In this document: positions 57,811 through 64,000 of the stretch, piece after piece | Position numbering within the stretch: position 1 is the stretch's first letter | Layout: every line of letters begins with the position of its first letter | Assembly (NCBI GenBank): GCA_026119855.1 | Contig: JAOWBW010001805.1 | Span: 1 to 64,000, forward strand | Origin: Campanula takesimana | Taxonomy: Eukaryota > Streptophyta > Magnoliopsida > Asterales > Campanulaceae | Reading direction: 5' to 3' | DNA length: 64,000 bases | Translations under genes and position numbers: made by a program | Notes under the pieces: model-generated | Seen by the model: the letters and a program-made list of their open reading frames with translations, nothing else | Told to the model about the DNA's origin: nothing | The model's database searches: none

Positions 57811-60800
57811 GTTCTTTGTTTCATGGCCGGATCTTCAAAAGCTAGAAATTATGAATGGATTCTCGATAGTGGGTGTTCAAGACACATGACTGGAGATGAA
57901 TCCTTATTAGAAGATGTCCATGAAGAAAGAGGTCCCTCCGTAACATTTGGCGATAATAACAAAGGTCAAGTTGTAGCATATGGAAAGCTCAAGAAAGACA
58001 AAGTGTGCATTGAAAGAGTCTCACTCGTGGAAGGGCTCAAGCACAACTTATTATCCATATCTCAATTCTGCGACAAAGGATTAGAATGCCATTTTACTTC
58101 AACGCAATGTCTTATCAAGAATGGCAAAACTGGAGCTATCTTACTCACGGGATATCGTAAGACAAATATTTATATTATTGATTTTCATAGTATGAACTCT
58201 AGTACTAATCTTTGTTTTGTAGCAAAAAGTGTGAACGAAAATAGTTGGCTGTGGCACAAGCGCTTAAGTCACTTGAACTTCAAGTATCTATCTAAACTCA
58301 GCAGGAATAATCTTGTCAAAGGACTTCCCAAAGTTGCTGATCATCATGACAAAAAGTGCGCCGCATGTCAACTTGGCAAACAACCGAAGCAGTCATTTTC
58401 AAGCAAGTCAAATCCTTCAACTACAAGATGTTTGCAACTGCTTCACATTGATCTATTTGGACCAGTTTCCACCGCAAGCATTCGAAGAAACAAGTATACT
58501 CTAGTTGTGGTGGATGATTATTCAAGATATACATGGGTAGAGATGATGATTACAAAAGATGATTGTTATGATATTCTCACTACCTTATTTCGACTGCTCC
58601 AAACCCAAAAAGAAGATGACATCATTAGTGTTCGATCCGACAATGGAACAGAATTCAAGAACAACGGTGTTGCTCGATATTGTGAAGATCATGGGATAGA
58701 TCACAACTTTTCAACCGCCGGAGTCCCTCAACAAAATGGCGTTGTTGAACGAACGAATAGAACGTTGATTGAAGCGGGAAAGACGATGATAGCTGAAGCT
58801 AAATTGCCTAAGTACTTTTGGGAAGAAGCTATCAACACTGCATGTTTTACTCAAAATCGTTCCCTCATCAACAAACTTCACAACAAGACTCCGTATGAAC
58901 TTTGGCGTGGTAGAACTCCCAACATTGCATTCTTCAAGATATTTGGTTGCAAATGCTATATCCTCTACAACGGAAACGAACATAGAGGTAAATTCGATGC
59001 CAAAGCCGACGAAGGTATTTTTGTTGGGTATGCCAAACACTCTAAAGCTTTTCGTGTTTTTAATAGAACCACATTAGTGATAGTTGAATCTGTACATGTT
59101 ACATTTGATGAACATTCTCTCCTTGTGCCACATTTGGCTCCAAATGTTGCTGATGATTCTATTGAGCTAAATGATACAGGTGCTCCTATTTATGTTGCGC
59201 CCACTCAAGATCAGAATCTATCAACACAAGGAAATCCATCTACATCAAATGCGCCTAATTCAATGCATTATGCGCCTGTTGAATCCTCTATTGCGCCTCA
59301 CTCAAATGATGCGCCTCATGATTCCTCTTACGCGCCTATTTCTACTGCTGCATCTGGTGTTAACCCAAATTTCAATTCTGAGCCAGTTCAACCCCCAAAT
59401 TTCAATGACTTTGAATCTGGTGAAGATGTACCAATTGAAAACCTTCAAATTACTACAACTCAACCTAACTTACCTCCTGAAATTCGTGAAGTTAGAGGTC
59501 ACCCAATTGCTAATATCATCGGTGATCTACAAGTTGGTGTTCGTACAAGGAGAGCTACAAACTTTGATGCTTACACTGCTTTTATCTCTCAAATTGAACC
59601 GAAGAAGGCTGATGAAGCGCTCCAAGATCCTAATTGGGTTATTGCAATGCAAGAAGAACTCAATCAATTTGAACGATGTAAGGTTTGGACTCTTGTTCCA
59701 AGACCAAATGATCAAGGAGTGATTGGTACGAAATGGGTGTTCAGGAACAAGATGGATGAGAATGGAACCATCACGAGAAACAAAGCGAGATTGGTTGCAC
59801 AAGGCTATAGGCAAGAAGAAGGAATTGATTACGATGAAACTTTTGCGCCCGTAGCAAGACTTGAAGCTATCAGATTATTTCTAGCTTACGCCGCTCACAA
59901 GAACTTCAAGTTATATCAAATGGATGTGAAGAGCGCGTTTCTAAATGGTGAACTCCAAGAACAAGTCTATGTGGCTCAACCACCTGGGTTTGAAGATTCA
60001 CAATTTCCAAATCATGTGTACAAACTCCAGAAAGCTTTGTATGGACTCAAACAAGCACCAAGAGCATGGTATGATACACTATCCAAGTTTCTCATCGAAA
60101 AAGGCTTCACTCGCGGTAAAATCGATACAACTCTTTTCATTGCCAAACATAATGGTCATAAATTACTTGTTCAAATTTATGTTGATGATATTATATTTGG
60201 TTCAACTAATGAATTGTTGTGCAAGCGTTTTGAGAAACTAATGAAGAGCAAGTTTGAAATGAGCATGATGGGAGAACTCACATTCTTCCTCGGGCTTCAA
60301 ATCAAGCAAATGAGTGAAGGCATATTTATCAATCAAGCCAAATACACAAAAGACTTAATCAAGAAGTTTGGACTTGAGAACGCTAAAGCATACGATACTC
60401 CAATGGCCACAGGCAACAAACTCGACAAAGATCTAAAAGGTAAACGTGTTGATCAAACGCTCTATCGAGGTATGATTGGCTCACTCCTTTATCTTACTGC
60501 TAGTAGGCCCGATATTATGTTTAGTGTTTGTGTTTGTGCTCATTATCAATCCGACCTAGAGAAGCACACTTAATTGCTGTGAAACGTATTATAAGATATC
60601 TCTCTGGCACTGTTAACCTTGGACTTTGGTACACCAAAGATTCGAACTTTAAACTTGTAGGTTACTCAGATGCGGATTATGCAGCGTGCACAATTGATAG
60701 GAAAAGCACAAGTGGCACTTGTCATTTCCTCGGATATAGACTTGTGTCATGGGCAAGTAAGAAACAAGCTTCTGTATCTGTTTCAACAACCGAAGCCGAA

Positions 60801-61121
60801 TATATCGCTGCGGGAAGTTGTTGTTGCCAAATACTCTGGATGAAGCAACAATTGGTGGACTATGATATCATCGAAGAAAATTGTCCCATCTACTGCGACA
60901 ATACATCAACAATTGCAGTTTCTGAAAATCCTGTCATGCACTCAAAGACCAAGCACATCGACATCAAATATCACTTCCTCAAAGACCACGTGGAGAAAGG
61001 CAATATACATTTGGAACACGTGGGAACCGACTATCAAATCGCCGACATTCTAACGAAAGCACTCGACGCGAAACGGTTCATATTTTTGAGAGGCGAAATG
61101 GGTATGCTTGAACTCAACTAA
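57796..61121 (+). CDS. pol: pol of element B (PR-IN-RT-RNase H), one 1-nt frameshift
   Basis: The copia polyprotein cuts itself, copies the RNA and integrates the DNA. The likely start is MAGSSK at 57823, as in A; the 57796 ATG lies in the putative spacer. Protease: ILDSGCSRHMTG (57860-57895). GAG-pre-integrase: SWLWHKRLSHLNF and CAACQLGKQP. Integrase: LLHIDLFGPV (58440), VRSDNGTEF (58630), QQNGVVERTNRT (58730). A linker with repeated GCGCCT reads as Ala-Pro (59190-59340). RT: KARLVAQGYRQEEGIDYDET (59785), intact FLNG (59938) and YVDD at 60178-60189. RNase H: YSDADYAACTIDRKSTSGTC (60665), TEAEYIAAG (60790), ending MGMLELN at 61121. The frame breaks once near 60551, where A reads ADPREAHL and B lacks one base. 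All catalytic motifs I know for copia Pol are present. Confidence 0.92.
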
Positions 61122-61883
61122 ATTCAATATAGTTTTGTCAATACTAATGATTTTATGTTTATGTTGAATTATGAGTATATTAGGTACAAATGATTAAATC
61201 AATTTTTCAAAGTTTCAAGGAAACTATGCGCGCCTAATACTTCTGCGCGCTCAACTCTTTGCGCGCCAAATTCTAGCGCGCGCCTAGCATTCAATGCCTC
61301 TTAAGTCATTTTGCGCGCCTAGATGAGTATGCGCCCTGTTAAGGTAATGCGCTCCTTCATGCGCGCATTAACTATTGCGGCTCAATCATTTCTCAAATTC
61401 AATTTCAATGATTGAACGTATTAAATACACAAGTACCAGGTATGTTCATTCTGTTCATTTATTATAGGAATCTATGTCTTTTGACATTCCATTAATTGTT
61501 CAAGGGTACTTGTGCAATTAAATTTTTCCCTCGTTTTACGCTTTTCAAAAATTTTATTTTCTGGGGATTTATTTCTTGCACCCCAAACTTACACCAAAAT
61601 AGATGTTTTTGGGGTTTGTGCAAAAATTAGTCAAATTGCTCATACAACTAAAGGGATAGTGGAGCAGTTTTTTCTTTTACCCAATATGTCACATCATGAC
61701 TCTTTATGTCATTCTGCATTTAATGCCCTTCAAATCCATATATCCCTCATTAATGCGCCTTACACATGTCATGATGAGCAGCCGTTTCTCAAAATCCTCA
61801 TAAATACACATCCTTTCAACTTTCCATCTTTTTAAATTTTTGACAGTATTATTTCCATATCAGTGCAATTTTTTTTCCCAACC
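61122..61883 (+). promoter_or_regulatory. Spacer between pol and ORF3 of B with a GCGC word cluster
   Basis: No gene. At 61225-61380 there are about nine GCGC words (ATGCGCGCCTAATAC, CTGCGCGCTCAAC, TAGCGCGCGCCTAGC), matching in position the ACCGC cluster of A. The rest is T-rich. An open frame at 61512-61835 has no counterpart in A and is not counted. Confidence 0.6.
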
Positions 61884-62030
61884 TATATATACACTTCCCT
61901 TCTCTCTCTCTTTCTCACCAACTCCCTCATCTCTCTGCACCTCCCTACACTCTCTCTCTCTCCCAGTCTCTCCGTTTCTCTCTCTCTCTCTCTCTTTCGT
62001 TTCTCTATTTTTTTCTTATATATATCGTTA
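61884..62030 (+). promoter_or_regulatory. Internal promoter and CT-rich leader of ORF3 in B
   Basis: TATATATA at 61884-61891, then a CT-rich leader (61900-62000), then ATG at 62031. The TATA-to-ATG distance of 147 bp equals that in A, though the leader sequences differ. Confidence 0.6.
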
Positions 62031-62072
62031 ATGGGTCCGAAGAAAGCTACAAAATCTACCCAAGACGAAATG
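62031..62072 (+). CDS. First exon of ORF3 in B
   Basis: ATG at 62031, 14 codons (MGPKKATKSTQDEM), Lys-rich, then the donor GTAATG at 62073 in phase 0. The acceptor of the family copy at 53167 is also phase 0, which supports the model. A has a similar short first exon at 37358. Confidence 0.6.
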
Positions 62073-62963
62073 GTAATGAATTCTAACTCTTAAACTCTTT
62101 AAATTTTCTGAATTTTTTTCCTGTGTTCGTCTTTTTTCAAAAAAACCCGAATGCCCATTTTTCTTGATTAATCTTGCTTCGGTGATCCGTTTTCAAAATC
62201 GTTCGTTAGGTTATGTTCGTTTTGCAATTTCGAGTCGTTATAACTAACTTTTTCAACGATCAATTCGCTATTTGGTGCGAATCTGAAAAATCACCATTTT
62301 CGACTTTTCGGCTTTTAATATCTTTGAATCCATTTTTTTGATTCGGTGTTGATTTTTACTTGTTTTGATTTACTTATTTGTTATCCTTGTCTTCGTGCGG
62401 TCATTTTGATATATTGTATGCTTGATTTGGTGAAGTTTCACGAATTATGTGTTCTTGGTGTTCTTGGTGTTCTTCGAGCATTCAAGACATGTTCTTCGTG
62501 TTCTTCATTATTTCTGCTTGACTTGGGTCTCATAAATTTTCAAAACTTGTTTTTCAAAATTTTCACTTTTGATTCTGAAAAATTGCATATGTATGTTTGC
62601 ATGTGTTTGTGTGTTTTTATACTCAGTTTACATTTCTACATAAGTAATGCGCCTATATATGAATTCATGCGCCTAGTATGATTATGCGCACATTGACATT
62701 ATGCGCCTCAAAGAGATTCTCGCGCTCACATGCGTTTGCGCCTCAATCCTTTATGCGCCTAATATCATTATGCACCTACACTTATTATGCGCCCCAATTC
62801 ATACTTAGTCAATTCTTATGTTCAAACTTTTCTTAGTATATTTCATAGAACCTTAAATATGCGCCTTGTATTTCTCTGCGCCTCATAAATTTCATGCACC
62901 TACCATAATTATGCGCCTAGATTCATTGTTCTCTCTTATGTTCCTATGACTCTTTGCGCCTAA
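62073..62963 (+). other. Intron of ORF3 in B, rich in GCGCCT words
   Basis: T-rich intron-like sequence. From 62645 to 62990 there are about a dozen words such as ATGCGCCTAGTATG, ATGCGCCTCAAAG and TATGCGCCTAATATC, in the place where A's intron has ACCGC words. The acceptor is not certain because the N-terminal ORF3 exon seen in A and at 53168 is missing here. Short open frames within it are not counted. Confidence 0.6.
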
Positions 62964-63989
62964 TTATTCTATGCGCCTCATCCTGAAGAAATTTCTTCAA
63001 GCGCAGAATATATTCCATCTCCTCCCCGCGCTCCTACTCCGCGCCCCTCTACTCCTGCGCCTCCTCCTCCCACTCCTGATATGAGTGTGGTTATTTCTCT
63101 TCTAAAGCAACTCCAGCAAGGCCAGTCTCAAATGAACTCACAGTTGGAGCTTCATACTTCAATGCTTACCCAGCAGGCTGATGAGATTGCTGCCATTAAG
63201 GGGGAGATAAAGCGCATAGATGCCAACATCAAGGACAAACATTTCCTGACTCCTCAACAATGGAATGACGCTATTGATCAAATGAATGAGCTCTTCAAAG
63301 GCACTCTTGCCTCCCTTCATGAGCGCATAGATGGTGGCATCAAACTCACTGATGGCCAAGATTTCATTAATGCTATAAGGGAGGTAGAGTTGAACATAGC
63401 GGGTGATATAAGGAAGTTGTTTGAAATGGTGGCTGGAGATAGCCAAAAATTGCTGAGTGTGGTTGATAAACTCAAGGAAGTTAAGGATGAGCTAGAAATC
63501 CTAAGTTTAACTGTGTATGGTGCTGATCCTGGCGCAGAACCCAAAGCTTCTGAAACTCCTGCGCCTCCAGCTCCTGAAATTCCTGCGCCCTCTTCCAGCT
63601 CTGCTCCCAGCGCGCCTGTTGACATTAACTCCCTGCTTTCAAAGATTGATGTTTTGAAAGAGTTAGTTGTCACTCACTTCAACGCCGCACACTCCAGCGC
63701 AGACAGGCGCTCAGATAGGATTTCCTCTGACATTGTTTCAGCGCAGGCTGCTATTGAGGCTAACTTTCAGAACGTTGCAGAAAACGTCGCTCATCAGCAA
63801 GCCATTACTCAACGCACCATTGATGAATATCAAAACATTAATGTTGGTCATTTGCGCTACCTCAGAGACGGCGTCACAGACACTCATGGTTTAGTGAACC
63901 GCGCCTATCAACTTTCTAAACAAATCCAGCGCTCCGTTTCTGAAATTGAAGAAGGTTTGAAGGAAGATGACGCGCCTCCTAATCATTAG
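62964..63989 (+). CDS. C-terminal part of ORF3 in B, N-terminal domain deleted
   Basis: Open from 62964 through MSVVISLLKQLQQGQSQMNS (ATG 63081) to TAG at 63987-63989. It begins with a Pro-rich stretch, then long amphipathic helices with heptad-like spacing (KGEIKRIDANIKD; FTP-like HFLTPQQWNDAIDQMNELFK), a Pro/Ala linker built of GCGCCT words (63540-63625) and a further helical tail. A's ORF3 has a similar plan near its C-terminus (helices, then PRFMKEALTIQTNAL). The globular N-terminal domain of A and of the 53168 remnant is absent, so B appears to have lost it by deletion near 62.97 kb. Function unknown; coiled-coil contacts are likely. Confidence 0.6.
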   Translation, partial: LFYAPHPEEISSSAEYIPSPPRAPTPRPSTPAPPPPTPDMSVVISLLKQLQQGQSQMNSQLELHTSMLTQQADEIAAIKGEIKRIDANIKDKHFLTPQQWNDAIDQMNELFKGTLASLHERIDGGIKLTDGQDFINAIREVELNIAGDIRKLFEMVAGDSQKLLSVVDKLKEVKDELEILSLTVYGADPGAEPKASETPAPPAPEIPAPSSSSAPSAPVDINSLLSKIDVLKELVVTHFNAAHSSADRRSDRISSDIVSAQAAIEANFQNVAENVAHQQAITQRTIDEYQNINVGHLRYLRDGVTDTHGLVNRAYQLSKQIQRSVSEIEEGLKEDDAPPNH

Positions 63990-64000
63990 TTTTCTTTGAT

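Larger units (their letters stand above)
53845..64000 (+). mobile_element. Maximus/SIRE-type Ty1/copia element B, 5' LTR to ORF3, runs off the window
   Basis: 5' LTR 53845-55263, primer site, gag, pol, word-rich spacer, ORF3 promoter and first exon, a word-rich intron, and the C-terminal part of ORF3. The 3' LTR is beyond the window. Pol is very similar to A's, but LTR and noncoding parts are largely different and carry GCGCCT words instead of ACCGC. It is the least damaged element here: I see one 1-nt frameshift in gag and one in pol. Confidence 0.93.

Overview
The window is plant nuclear heterochromatin made entirely of repeats. I see no host gene, rRNA, tRNA or CRISPR array. The families point to a flowering plant: Maximus/SIRE-type Ty1/copia elements (initiator-Met tRNA primer site, CCHC knuckle, YVDD reverse transcriptase, an extra 3' ORF) and Tat/Retand-type Ty3/gypsy elements (tRNA-Arg-like primer site, RNase H next to integrase, antisense extra genes, tandem repeats before the 3' LTR). 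The species cannot be named from this.

Layout. 1-22099: a satellite of about 310 copies of a 71-bp monomer, running off the left edge. 22100-23669: the 3' tail, polypurine tract and LTR of gypsy element D. 23670-44212: gypsy element E, with a decayed RNase H/integrase, two minus-strand genes (one with introns), a 49-bp tandem array, and its 3' LTR. Copia element A (29368-42684, both LTRs and a CCCTA target duplication) is nested in E's array. 44213-46279: the LTR end and gag of copia element C, into whose LTR E inserted. 46280-52997: gypsy element D' on the minus strand (5' LTR, leader, decayed gag), same family as D. 52998-53844: a piece of the extra ORF (ORF3) of a copia element, probably C again. 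53845-64000: copia element B, same family as C, inserted in that ORF3 and running off the right edge.

How the parts work together. In A and B, Gag and Pol are read from the LTR promoter. ORF3 looks like a separate gene with its own TATA box, CT-rich leader, short first exon and large intron. E carries separately promoted minus-strand genes.

Most notable observation. Each family carries its own CpG-containing short word. A is full of ACCGC(A). B and the C/B remnants are full of GCGCCT. The two elements put different words in the same places: U3 upstream of the TATA box, the end of the LTR, the Gag and Pol linkers, the spacer upstream of the ORF3 promoter, and the ORF3 intron. The words are almost all on the sense strand, occur in all reading frames and are absent from catalytic cores. 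The D family has CCGTACGG palindromes upstream of its TATA box. E has a two-box AGGCGC module, with identical 29-bp spacing, upstream of both its LTR TATA box and its antisense-gene TATA box. I infer a family-specific self-recognition code (anti-silencing or RNA-level) read by the fast-diverging ORF3 protein or a host factor. This is a hypothesis. A second signal is a set of RNA hairpins with a TAAAG/CTTTA core and covarying arms in the transcribed LTR of D and D'.

Caution: most ORF breaks are single-base indels, often in homopolymers, and the satellite shows the same kind of indel, so some breaks may be assembly errors. Counts and alignments were made by eye.
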